From positions 1 to 8,116 of the forward strand of contig JAGVZX010000012.1 of NCBI GenBank assembly GCA_018302185.1: a DNA stretch of 8,116 bases. The letters are read 5' to 3'. This DNA comes from Candidatus Woesearchaeota archaeon. Its GTDB lineage: Archaea; Nanobdellota; Nanobdellia; Woesearchaeales; UBA10200. The translations under genes and the position numbers were made by a program. This document shows positions 1 to 6,695 of this stretch, in pieces (within the stretch, counting starts at the first letter, position 1; each line of letters opens with the position of its first letter). The notes under the pieces were generated by a model. The model was not told the DNA's origin, ran no database searches, and was given only the letters and a program-made list of their open reading frames with translations.

Positions 1-455
1 GAAGCAGACTCCATCGCATCATGGAAATACAACACATATTTTTGCTCAAACAGCTCAGTAGCTTCCTTAAATAATTCAAGAGCTTTCATGTCTAATTCAT
101 TTTTGACAACAAACAGTTTGGCTAAAGCGCAGAGTGTTGCGTAATGGTCATCTGTCTGATAGCCTTTCTTAGCAATTATCGCTTTAGCTATCTTTAGCAT
201 AGAATAATAATAGATAGTAGCAACCCATTCCCAGTATTCAAAATCCTCTTCCAAGCCCAAAACATCTTTCTTTTTCATGTCTTGAAATATATCTGCTAAG
301 ACCCTGCCTAATGTAATGTCCTTAAATGATTTATTTATGTAATTATCCTTCTGAATCTTCTCAACAGATGATTTTCTGATAAAATACTTATTTTCTGTCT
401 CTTTCTTCACCAGATAATCAAAGTCACGGATAAGTTTGCTAATATCGATTGCCAT
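1..455 (-). CDS. HEPN-domain protein, 3' end missing
   Basis: Open reading frame from an ATG at 455 running off the left edge with no stop, giving 151 complete codons plus a deduced Ser. The protein is helical and soluble, with no signal peptide or membrane segment. A HEPN-type core is visible around residues 75-115: an aromatic run (WEW, IYYYSML), a KIAKAIIAKKGY helix end, then DDH at 102-104 followed by an Ala/Leu helix. HEPN proteins encoded next to minimal nucleotidyltransferases are usually toxins or regulated RNA-binding partners of that enzyme. The start overlaps the end of the upstream nucleotidyltransferase gene by 17 bases, so translational coupling is likely. A purine-rich AGGGGCTGAAAG lies just before the ATG. 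The R-x4-6-H ribonuclease motif of HepT-like toxins is not seen before H104 (Lys/Gly/Tyr/Gln there), so toxicity is uncertain. The family call is by pattern, fairly sure; the function is inferred from context. Confidence 0.72.
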   Translation of the reverse strand, partial: MAIDISKLIRDFDYLVKKETENKYFIRKSSVEKIQKDNYINKSFKDITLGRVLADIFQDMKKKDVLGLEEDFEYWEWVATIYYYSMLKIAKAIIAKKGYQTDDHYATLCALAKLFVVKNELDMKALELFKEATELFEQKYVLYFHDAMESA

Positions 456-1065
456 CTTTCAGCCCCTGTAAAGTTAATTCCCAATATAACTCAGGATTTT
501 TTAGTACAATATGCTTGCTTAATACCTGGTTAACTAGATTAAAATCCCTGCTTGCCAATGCTTTTTGGTATTGTTCAAAGCTTAATATATTTAAATCTGT
601 CTTTAGATCATAATTCAATAAAAGAGACTTTATCCTTGATGCTGCTGCTTTGCTTTCAGTGATCAATAATAAGTCAATATCACTTGATTTTGTCTGTTTG
701 TCAATGACATAAGAACCGAACAAGACAAGGCAAGAATTGCCCAAGCCAAGTTTCTTGACGTCTTCAAACAGATATGCAAACTGAGAGACTTTCAGAAAAT
801 AGGTTAATCGGTTATAATAAGATGCAAATCCAAGATAAGTCTTGATATCATAGTGGCTTAGATTTAAGGAGATTAGATATGCCTTGCCTTTAATCTCTTT
901 TTTTAAGATGTTTAACTGAGAGAGCATCTCAACCGTTTTCCTGACGGTCTTATAATCTAGATCAACTTGCAGAGAAAACTGATACATAGGAATATTCTGA
1001 AAGATATCTTTCTCAAGAAAAGATATGATCTTGATGCTATTTCCCATATTAGGTATTTTTTCCAT
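439..1065 (-). CDS. Winged-helix / minimal nucleotidyltransferase protein
   Basis: A 208-residue protein of the DNA polymerase beta-type nucleotidyltransferase superfamily. Residues about 8-66 look like a winged helix-turn-helix (QFSLQVDLDYKTVRKTVEML as the recognition region, then a KGKAYLIS wing). The nucleotidyltransferase domain follows: LFGS at 115-118, SDIDLLLI at 128-135 (D129 and D131) and a third acidic residue at D157 in TDLNI. This fits the hG[GS]x(9-13)Dh[DE]h pattern, so all metal ligands appear present and the enzyme is probably active, transferring a nucleotide to an unknown target. By analogy with MntA/HepT pairs, the HEPN protein encoded next could be the target. The start is placed at ATG 1065 because TTTAAATA lies 27 bases upstream with a purine-rich stretch before it, as expected for a leaderless archaeal mRNA. 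A TTG at 1122 would give 227 residues but lacks an SD. Family call good, partner function inferred. Confidence 0.8.
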   Translation of the reverse strand: MEKIPNMGNSIKIISFLEKDIFQNIPMYQFSLQVDLDYKTVRKTVEMLSQLNILKKEIKGKAYLISLNLSHYDIKTYLGFASYYNRLTYFLKVSQFAYLFEDVKKLGLGNSCLVLFGSYVIDKQTKSSDIDLLLITESKAAASRIKSLLLNYDLKTDLNILSFEQYQKALASRDFNLVNQVLSKHIVLKNPELYWELTLQGLKDGNRY

Positions 1066-1088
1066 AATATTAGGGAAATATAGGCTAA

Positions 1089-1096
1089 TATTTAAA
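1089..1096 (-). promoter_or_regulatory. TATA box for the nucleotidyltransferase/HEPN pair
   Basis: On the minus strand this reads TTTAAATA, preceded by CAGAAAGA, a purine-rich BRE-like stretch. Its centre is about 27 bases from the ATG at 1065, which fits transcription beginning at or next to the start codon. It lies inside the longer TTG-initiated frame, which argues against that start. Confidence 0.6.
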
Positions 1097-1148
1097 TCTT
1101 TCTGTTTGAAGTGGATATTCAACTAACGTTAAGAGATTTAAGTAAGAA

Positions 1149-1994
1149 TTATCTGTTCAGCGCCTTAGCTTTCATTATCTCGCTTTTTCTGTCATATCTG
1201 CCGTGGTCATTATTGTAATTTCTTTTTTCCTGTAAATCTTTTGCAGGAGAATCAGATTTAGAAACAGCCTGAACAGGACCGATAACCGCAGCGCCTGATT
1301 GTCTTGCAAGTTTGCGCAGTTTTGCTTCATAGCCTGACGGATGCGCATATGGAGGCTTCTTTAGGCTTGATGCAGCATCACTGACCATATTATCGTATGC
1401 AATCACATGCCAGCCTGACGGAAACCTGTCTTTATTATATTTCTCTGGATATGCTAAGCCTACCCTAATCATTTTTGCCTGTACCAGCGAACCATCAGCA
1501 ATCACATATGCCACTTGCTTACCATAGTCATCTATGTCAACTACAACTAATTTCAGTAAGTTAGAATTATCAATAATACTCTGAAGATGTTCTTTTGCCT
1601 TTGCACCATAGTCAATCTTTTTATGCTTTCCGCGGCTGCCTGTCTGACCAGGCTCAGGAGCATTGATGTAAGCAAGATGAATTCTTGTTATTGTGCCGTC
1701 ACTCTCATGTATGGCTAAGTCATCTCCATTGACAACTTCAACATCAGTCTCATCAAGATCAATTGTCCTTTCAATAATCCTATCTAATGACTGCATTTGA
1801 GAAGCCTGAGAATCTTTGACAGTGTCCTGATGCGACGCATTTACATTAAGGCTTTTTTCAAGACATGATGGATTATTTTTAGAATCAGATAAGGATGAAA
1901 CGGATTGCATATCTGTGGCAGCGCATCCTGTAACAAAAGAAGCAGATAAGACAAATGGTACTATCTTGTCACCTAGGTTACCGATAGATTTCAC
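1149..1994 (-). CDS. Predicted lipoprotein with staphylococcal-nuclease-like domain
   Basis: A 281-residue exported protein. It begins with a short basic stretch, a hydrophobic segment (IVPFVLSASF) and a VTGC lipobox at 21-24, so the mature form would be lipid-anchored at C24. A Ser/Gln-rich linker runs to about residue 78. A TNase-like (SNase) fold follows at about 82-200: VVNGDD at 87-92, INAPEPG at 110-116, YGAKAKEHL at 129-137, DDYGKQVAYVIADG at 155-168 and VGLAYPEKY at 178-186. The tail is basic. Aligning these by eye with staphylococcal nuclease, Asp21 and Glu43 are kept (D91, E114), but Arg35, Asp40 and Arg87 become H106, N111 and K159, so nuclease activity is doubtful. The start is GTG at 1994, preceded by GAGGGTG only two bases away and by an in-frame stop; the next in-frame Met is past the lipobox. 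The nucleotidyltransferase gene is downstream on the same strand. Family call firm, activity uncertain. Confidence 0.82.
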   Translation of the reverse strand: MKSIGNLGDKIVPFVLSASFVTGCAATDMQSVSSLSDSKNNPSCLEKSLNVNASHQDTVKDSQASQMQSLDRIIERTIDLDETDVEVVNGDDLAIHESDGTITRIHLAYINAPEPGQTGSRGKHKKIDYGAKAKEHLQSIIDNSNLLKLVVVDIDDYGKQVAYVIADGSLVQAKMIRVGLAYPEKYNKDRFPSGWHVIAYDNMVSDAASSLKKPPYAHPSGYEAKLRKLARQSGAAVIGPVQAVSKSDSPAKDLQEKRNYNNDHGRYDRKSEIMKAKALNR

Positions 1995-2029
1995 AACACC
2001 CTCTTATATGGAACAGTAAGTTAAGCCTC

Positions 2030-2037
2030 TTTATATA
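2030..2037 (-). promoter_or_regulatory. TATA box for the nuclease-like lipoprotein
   Basis: The minus strand reads TATATAAA, preceded by GAAAAGA (BRE-like). A transcript would start near 2006-2007 and have a leader of about 12 bases holding the GAGGGTG at 1997-2003. The promoter is back to back with that of the peroxiredoxin. Confidence 0.6.
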
Positions 2038-2063
2038 TCTTTTCCTGATTTTTAACGAAAACA

Positions 2064-2071
2064 TTATATAC
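2064..2071 (+). promoter_or_regulatory. TATA box for the peroxiredoxin gene
   Basis: TTATATAC preceded by the purine-rich CGAAAACA. Transcription would start near 2094, about 22 bases before the ATG, leaving room for the strong SD GAGGTG at 2104-2109. The two opposing TATA boxes in this intergenic region are only about 26 bases apart, so binding at one could affect the other. Confidence 0.55.
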
Positions 2072-2115
2072 TTTTTATCAACTTTAATATTATTGATTAT
2101 AGTGAGGTGGTTTAG

Positions 2116-2571
2116 ATGGCAAACATAAACGAAAAAGCGCCTGATTTCATATCGACTGATGAGACAGGAAAAGAAGTAAGGTTTAGTTCTCTCTTTGGGA
2201 GACAAAAGATTCTGCTGTATTTCTATCCATTGGATTGGAGCCCTGTGTGCAGTGTGCAGCATAAAGATTTCTGCGCAGAGTATGACAAATTTGAAGATGC
2301 TGATACACTGATTGTTGCAGTAAGTACAGACCATAAGTTCAGCCATGCTGCGTTTAAACAAAATCTTGGAGCAAAATATATCCTGTTATCAGATCCTGAG
2401 AAGAAAGTAATCAAAGCTTATGGAGTTGACTTTGAAGGAAAGCAGCACAGCCAAAGAGCATACTTTATCATCGACAAGCAAGGCATTGTAAGATGGAAGC
2501 ATGTTGAAGAAAGCACTGGGAATAAGAGGAGTAATGGTGAGTTGTTAGAAGCTTTGAGAAGTATAAAGTAA
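2116..2571 (+). CDS. Thiol peroxiredoxin (AhpC/TSA-BCP type)
   Basis: A 151-residue cytosolic peroxidase that reduces hydrogen peroxide and organic peroxides through a cysteine. The thioredoxin-fold start APDFISTDETGKEV (8-21) and LLYFYPLDWSPVC (33-45) are typical. The active site reads P38-x3-S42-x2-C45, so the usual Thr is Ser, and R119-region SQRAYFIID supplies the expected Arg. The only other cysteine is C53, eight residues after C45; bacterioferritin-comigratory (PrxQ) enzymes normally have the resolving Cys five residues on. It could therefore be an atypical 2-Cys or a 1-Cys enzyme. Length fits the BCP/AhpE group. GAGGTG lies six bases before the ATG. It is divergent from the lipoprotein gene and 49 bases upstream of the lyase. 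Family call firm, subfamily uncertain. Confidence 0.93.
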   Translation: MANINEKAPDFISTDETGKEVRFSSLFGRQKILLYFYPLDWSPVCSVQHKDFCAEYDKFEDADTLIVAVSTDHKFSHAAFKQNLGAKYILLSDPEKKVIKAYGVDFEGKQHSQRAYFIIDKQGIVRWKHVEESTGNKRSNGELLEALRSIK

Positions 2572-2588
2572 CAGAATAAATAAAAAAG

Positions 2589-2597
2589 ATATTAAAT
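2589..2597 (+). promoter_or_regulatory. TATA-like box for the aspartate ammonia-lyase gene
   Basis: ATATTAAAT preceded by an A-run and G (AAAAAAG). The centre is about 28 bases before the ATG at 2621. No good SD lies before that ATG (only GAAAGC), so a leaderless transcript is likely, and the gene need not depend on read-through from the peroxiredoxin. Confidence 0.5.
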
Positions 2598-2620
2598 GAA
2601 TAATAATTGAAAGCATTACC

Positions 2621-4099
2621 ATGAAAACACGCACAGAAAAAGACTGCCTGGGAAATATAGAAGTTCCATTGGAAGCTTACTACGGTTCTTTTACTGTCAG
2701 GGCTGCGCAGAATTTTAAAATTTCTGGAAGATTGGCCCATCCTCAATATATCAAGTCTCTTGCGATTTTAAAAAAATCATGCGCAGCTGCGAATTTAAAG
2801 CTAGGCTTGCTTGATAAAAAAGTTGGAGATGCAATTCTTTTAGCAGCAGATTCAATAATATCAGATGACTTTTCACAGTATGGAAAACCTGAAGAGCTTT
2901 TTCCTCTAGATGTCTTCCAAGCAGGCGCAGGAACTCCATTTAACATGAACATGAATGAAGTGCTTGCAAATATTGCAATAACTAAATTAGGAGGAAAGCA
3001 AGGAGATTATTCTTTAGTGCATCCAAATAATCATGTTAACATGTCGCAATCATCAAATGATGTGACTCCGACAACGATAAGATTGGCAACTCTTGCATTA
3101 TTAAAGAATCTAGAGCATGAAATAAATGCTCTTTCACATTCATTTGCAAAAAAAGCACGAGAGTATAAGGATGTCGTTAAAGTAGGGATGACACATCTGG
3201 AAGATGCTGTGCCAATCACATTTGGACAGGTGTTTTATTCTTATGCGCATTCATTGGAAGATGCTTTAAGGAGAGTCTCTGCTGCAAAAGAATCTTTGCT
3301 CGAGCTTGGGATAGGCGGAACTGCTATAGGCACTGGAATTACTACACATCCTGATTTTAAAAAGACAGTAATTGAAGAGCTTACCAAAGAGACTGGATTT
3401 AAATTAAAAGTCTCTCCTGATTCGATAATGCTGACATGGAGCATGGCAGCGTTTATTGAAGTTAGTTCTGCATTAAAGAATCTTGCTCTTGAGCTGAATA
3501 AGATCTCAAATGATTTAAGGCTGATGAATTCTGGGCCTGAGACAGGGTTTGCGCAGATTGTGCTGCCAGAAGTCGAGCCAGGCTCTTCAATAATGCCTGG
3601 AAAAATAAATCCTAGTGTTGCAGAATGCCTGAACATGATATGCTATCAGGCAATTGGAAATGATCTGACGATAACTTTGGCGTCTGAGAATGGGCAGCTG
3701 GAGCTTAATGTGATGACTCCAGTTATAGGGTATAATCTGTTTTTTTCAATTGATATTTTAACTGCAGGGATGAAGATGTTAAGAGAGTTTAATATTGAAG
3801 GATTAAAGGTAAATGTTGAGCGCTGTACGCAACTATTGGAGAAAAATCCTATAATCGCAACTGCATTGAACCCTTATCTTGGGTATGAAGTTGTTGCAGA
3901 GCTGATAAAAGAAGCTTGGAAAGAAAATAAGCCTATAAGGGAGATAGTATTAAAGCATGCTCTTATCGAGCAGAAAGTCTTGAGCGAACTTCTTGATGCA
4001 AAAAGGCTTACGCAGCCAGGGATCGTAGATAAGAGATTAGCTGCGAGTGTGAAAGAGAGCGATGCGTATAAAGCGTATAGGAAGATGATAGGGAAGTAA
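2621..4099 (+). CDS. aspA: Aspartate ammonia-lyase (aspartase/fumarase superfamily)
   Basis: A 492-residue cytosolic lyase, expected to be a homotetramer converting L-aspartate to fumarate and ammonia. Family blocks in order: TEKDCLGNIEVPLEAYYG (5-22), QAGAGTPFNMNMNE (100-113), HPNNHVNMSQSSNDV (134-148), THLEDAVPITFGQ (191-203), GGTAIGTG (232-239) and the signature GSSIMPGKIN (321-330) with the catalytic Ser loop and Lys328. Aspartase rather than class II fumarase is supported by AYYG instead of YWG, QAGAGT instead of QTGSGT, and NGQLELNVMTPVIG (357-370), where fumarases have GNFELNVF. H192 is compatible with Bacillus-type aspartase. Odd points: Met190 where GRTHLQDA has Arg, Glu194 for Gln, and Glu307 where SGPRTG has Arg. 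A clean MKTRTEKD start and a promoter 28 bases upstream support the start. The product would link aspartate to fumarate metabolism. Superfamily certain, aspartase likely. Confidence 0.88.
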   Translation: MKTRTEKDCLGNIEVPLEAYYGSFTVRAAQNFKISGRLAHPQYIKSLAILKKSCAAANLKLGLLDKKVGDAILLAADSIISDDFSQYGKPEELFPLDVFQAGAGTPFNMNMNEVLANIAITKLGGKQGDYSLVHPNNHVNMSQSSNDVTPTTIRLATLALLKNLEHEINALSHSFAKKAREYKDVVKVGMTHLEDAVPITFGQVFYSYAHSLEDALRRVSAAKESLLELGIGGTAIGTGITTHPDFKKTVIEELTKETGFKLKVSPDSIMLTWSMAAFIEVSSALKNLALELNKISNDLRLMNSGPETGFAQIVLPEVEPGSSIMPGKINPSVAECLNMICYQAIGNDLTITLASENGQLELNVMTPVIGYNLFFSIDILTAGMKMLREFNIEGLKVNVERCTQLLEKNPIIATALNPYLGYEVVAELIKEAWKENKPIREIVLKHALIEQKVLSELLDAKRLTQPGIVDKRLAASVKESDAYKAYRKMIGK

Positions 4100-4116
4100 G
4101 GTAATTCTGATTTAAC

Positions 4117-4121
4117 TTTTT
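4117..4121 (+). terminator. Possible T-run terminator after the lyase gene
   Basis: A T5 run within TTTAACTTTTTATTAAT, 17 bases after the lyase stop, in the 57-base gap between two convergent genes. Archaeal termination needs only a T-rich coding strand, but the run is short. Confidence 0.35.
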
Positions 4122-4156
4122 ATTAATAAATAAGAGAATACATTTATCTTTTGTTC

Positions 4157-5437
4157 TTATCTATAAATCCTGAAGTTCTGCACATTCATGCTTGTCTTCT
4201 TTCTCTTTCCTGCAATGCTGTGTTGTAAAGCGCCAAGTGCGCAAGCTGCAATGACTGCTAAAATAGCTGCAACCAAGAATGGAATCTGCGCAGAATAATT
4301 CTTCCATAACAAGCCACCAATCACATTTGCTGGGAAGATTGTCAAGCCAATGATCATGTGATAGCTGCCAAATGCAGTGCCTGCTGCTTTCTTATCTGCC
4401 AGATCTGCGACAAATGCACGAGAGACACCGTCCGTGAATCCAAGCACTATGCCGTATAAGGCAAACAATATCCAGAGAGTGAAAGTTGTTGCATAAAAGC
4501 CAAAGCCTAATGCAGTCAATGCAAAAAGAAGATAGCCTGCAATCAAGACATTGTTTCTGCCTAAGTAATCTGAAATCTTGCCTGCAGGGTAAGAAGATGC
4601 TGCGTAAAAAACGTTGTAGACAAAATATAGCAAAGGGATCAAGGCAACAGCAACACCGATATTTTGCGCGCGTAATAAGAAGAATGCATAGCTGAAGCTT
4701 GCAAGATTGAACAATGCTGCAATAAGCATAAATAGTTTCAAGTCAGAGGAAAATAGCTTAAATGTTTTGAGAAGATTGAAGCTAGAGGAATTTGAAGTTT
4801 TTCCTGGTTTAACATCGCTTTTCTTCTTTCCCTTAGCTACATCTTTTACAAACAATGCCAATAGTATCACAGCAATCATTCCAGGAATAAATGAAAGCCA
4901 GAATATTGTCCTGTAGCTTGATTCAGAGGAGCCTAAATAATACAATAAAATTGTTGCAAGAGCTACACCAATGATTGCGCCTATGCTGTCTAATGTTCGG
5001 TGCAGTCCAAAATATCTGCCGCGTTCTTTCTTGTTAACTGATGCCATTATTAGAGCATCTCGTGGAGTTGTCCTGACTCCTTTTCCGAACCTGTCCAAGA
5101 CACGAACGATTAAAACATGCGGCCAGATAGACGCAACTGCCAAAAATGGCTTTGAGAATGCAGAGAGTGCATAACCGATTAAAGTGAGAGATTTCTTGTT
5201 TTCAAACCTGTCAACCATAATGCCAGAGATGAATTTTAATACAGCAGAAGTACCTTCAGCCAAACCTTCAATAAAGCCGATCACTGCCATGTTTGCTTTC
5301 AGGACAAGAGACAAGAAGAGAGGCATGACAGGGAATATCATCTCTGAGCTTATGTCTGTCAATAAGCTAACAATGCCTAGCCAGATTACGTTTGTTGGAT
5401 TTGAAGAATCTTTTGTTTTTTTAGGTCTTTTTTTCAT
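4157..5437 (-). CDS. MFS family transporter
   Basis: A 426-residue integral membrane protein of the major facilitator superfamily with about 12 predicted segments in two halves, separated by a charged loop around 199-233 (AKGKKKSDVKPGK). Motif A-like loops are SGIMVDRFENKK (71-82) between segments 2 and 3, and AGKISDYLGRN (285-295) between 8 and 9. The loop DRFGKGVRTTPRDALI (115-130) is a signature of a widespread prokaryotic subgroup of uncertain substrate, often annotated as drug or solute efflux. Both ends are basic and cytoplasmic (KKRPKKTK; KRKK). The ATG has no SD but a TATA-like TATTAAAA lies about 26 bases upstream, suggesting a leaderless mRNA. It is divergent from the His-rich membrane protein operon, so a shared role such as metal or metabolite efflux is possible but unproven. 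Family certain, substrate unknown. Confidence 0.9.
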   Translation of the reverse strand: MKKRPKKTKDSSNPTNVIWLGIVSLLTDISSEMIFPVMPLFLSLVLKANMAVIGFIEGLAEGTSAVLKFISGIMVDRFENKKSLTLIGYALSAFSKPFLAVASIWPHVLIVRVLDRFGKGVRTTPRDALIMASVNKKERGRYFGLHRTLDSIGAIIGVALATILLYYLGSSESSYRTIFWLSFIPGMIAVILLALFVKDVAKGKKKSDVKPGKTSNSSSFNLLKTFKLFSSDLKLFMLIAALFNLASFSYAFFLLRAQNIGVAVALIPLLYFVYNVFYAASSYPAGKISDYLGRNNVLIAGYLLFALTALGFGFYATTFTLWILFALYGIVLGFTDGVSRAFVADLADKKAAGTAFGSYHMIIGLTIFPANVIGGLLWKNYSAQIPFLVAAILAVIAACALGALQHSIAGKRKKTSMNVQNFRIYR

Positions 5438-5458
5438 TGTATTTTATACTAATCTTAT

Positions 5459-5466
5459 TTTAATAT
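5459..5466 (-). promoter_or_regulatory. TATA-like box for the MFS transporter gene
   Basis: The minus strand reads TATTAAAA with GATGA before it; its centre is about 26 bases from the ATG at 5437. A second A/T-rich match (TATAAAAT, minus strand 5441-5448) is too close to the ATG to serve this start. Confidence 0.45.
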
Positions 5467-5517
5467 CATCAGGAAGTATAAATAAGTAACTGTTAGAAAT
5501 CAGAAATTTTCACAACA

Positions 5518-5525
5518 TTTAAATA
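5518..5525 (+). promoter_or_regulatory. TATA box for the membrane-protein/CbtB-like operon
   Basis: TTTAAATA, a near-ideal archaeal TATA box, predicts a start near 5548 and a leader of about 38 bases holding the SD GAGGGGA at 5574-5580. A second match, TATAAATA at 5477-5484, might act as an upstream alternative. Confidence 0.58.
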
Positions 5526-5541
5526 TAAGCTAGTTTTCTTA

Positions 5542-5561
5542 TTGCAAATAGTTTGCAAATA
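5542..5561 (+). promoter_or_regulatory. Candidate operator: TTGCAAATA direct repeat, 11-bp period
   Basis: TTGCAAATA occurs twice, at 5542-5550 and 5553-5561, exactly 11 bases apart, which places both on the same face of the helix. Each contains the palindrome TTGCAA. The repeat covers the predicted transcription start of the operon and stops before the SD, where a bound repressor would block initiation. It is probably a regulator binding site; the regulator is unknown. Confidence 0.42.
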
Positions 5562-5585
5562 TAATTTTATTGTGAGGGGAGAATC

Positions 5586-6683
5586 ATGAAAAAGACAGGA
5601 TTTTTATTAACTATGCTGATGGTTTTAGTATTACAGGTCATTGCAGTTTCTGCTGCCAATGACTATAATCTGGTCTTCAAGACATCTCCAGAGAATGTTG
5701 TTGCGCATGACAATCCGTTTGTTGAAGTTCCTGATTCCAGCTATTTTACCTTGACAGTTGAAGCTTATGACAAAGCGACTAATCAATTGGCAAAAGATGT
5801 TAATATCCAATTGACTCTAACGCATGATAAAGACAGCTTATTACTGCCTTCTGGGTTCCCTTGGGTTGAAGGGACTACATTGTTAGTGCAGGAAAGCTTT
5901 GCTGCAGACGGAAGATTGATAGTCAGCAAATTCCTGTTCCCATTGAGAGGAACTTATAAGATCCATGCGACTGCTATCTCCAAAGACGGCAAATCTGGGG
6001 AGCTTGATACTTCTATCTATGCAAGACAGCCAGGATTCCAGATAAGAAACTGGGCATTGTTCCACGGAGCAATCTTACTGGTCGGATTGATTGTTGGATT
6101 AGTATACGGCAAATCTTTGAGAGATCATGGCAAAGCAAATTTATCTACATTTTTAACTGGTGTATTTTTAGTGAGTATAATTGTCTTATCTCTACCATTT
6201 GTAGTTGCTCATGAAGGAGAGGAACATGAGGAAGAGCCTCATAAGATTGAGCTAGTTGATAAGCAGGTTGAGTTAAGGACTAATCCAGAGATCCCAGATA
6301 TAGGAACTCCGACACAGTTCAACTTTATTTTTAAGGATGAGGCAACAGGCAAATTGTTGGATAACGTAAAAGTTCATTTTAAGTATGAGAACCAAGAAGA
6401 AGAGTTCATGGTGATTGACACAGAATTTATTTCAGAAACAGGAAATCCTACGCTTATCTACGGAATATTTGATGGTGCACCACATAAATTAACATTAGAT
6501 GTTGAGCCAACAGAGAAAAGCAGTGTAAAGTTTGAGCCGATCCATAGAGAGTATGAGACAATCATGGCAGAAGCGCATGATCCTCCAAGAACTACTCAAT
6601 TTGTCGCTTTGTTCATAATGATCGTAGCTTGGTTATTAGGATTAACTATTGGCGCAGTTTTAAAGAGGACATTTTACAGTTGA
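5586..6683 (+). CDS. Membrane-anchored two-ectodomain protein with His/Glu cluster
   Basis: I do not recognise a named family for this 365-residue protein. It has a signal peptide (1-23, ending VSA), an all-beta Ig-like region (about 25-150), two membrane segments (157-175 and 187-208) joined by a basic inner loop (KSLRDHGK), a second beta-rich outer domain (220-318) and a last membrane segment (337-357) with a basic inner tail. The positive charges agree with both domains lying outside. Just after segment 2 comes HEGEEHEEEPH (209-219), with three His spaced five apart among Glu residues; H320 and H331 precede segment 3. This looks like a metal-binding site near the membrane. The second domain, with the stretch PEIPDIGTPTQFNF, loosely resembles YtkA/FixH/CopC-type metal-related ectodomains, a weak comparison. 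A strong SD (GAGGGGA) precedes the ATG, and the CbtB-like gene follows after 12 bases. Metal handling is inferred. Confidence 0.8.
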   Translation: MKKTGFLLTMLMVLVLQVIAVSAANDYNLVFKTSPENVVAHDNPFVEVPDSSYFTLTVEAYDKATNQLAKDVNIQLTLTHDKDSLLLPSGFPWVEGTTLLVQESFAADGRLIVSKFLFPLRGTYKIHATAISKDGKSGELDTSIYARQPGFQIRNWALFHGAILLVGLIVGLVYGKSLRDHGKANLSTFLTGVFLVSIIVLSLPFVVAHEGEEHEEEPHKIELVDKQVELRTNPEIPDIGTPTQFNFIFKDEATGKLLDNVKVHFKYENQEEEFMVIDTEFISETGNPTLIYGIFDGAPHKLTLDVEPTEKSSVKFEPIHREYETIMAEAHDPPRTTQFVALFIMIVAWLLGLTIGAVLKRTFYS

Positions 6684-6695
6684 AGGTGAGAAAAA

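Noticed and set aside
1978..2361. Minus-strand frame of 127 codons
   Set aside because: It lies across the divergent promoters and antisense to the peroxiredoxin, and its product shows no recognisable domain.
3241..3636. Minus-strand frame of 131 codons
   Set aside because: It is antisense to conserved lyase blocks including the GSSIMPGKIN signature, so it is a shadow frame.
2621..4099. Assignment as class II fumarase
   Set aside because: AYYG, QAGAGT and NGQLELNVM match aspartases better than FumC.
4100..4156. Possible small RNA or gene between convergent lyase and MFS
   Set aside because: Only 57 A/T-rich bases with no stem or start signals.
5184..5489. Plus-strand frame antisense to the MFS start
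   Set aside because: It covers the conserved N-terminal transporter helices and the MFS promoter; no protein-like pattern.
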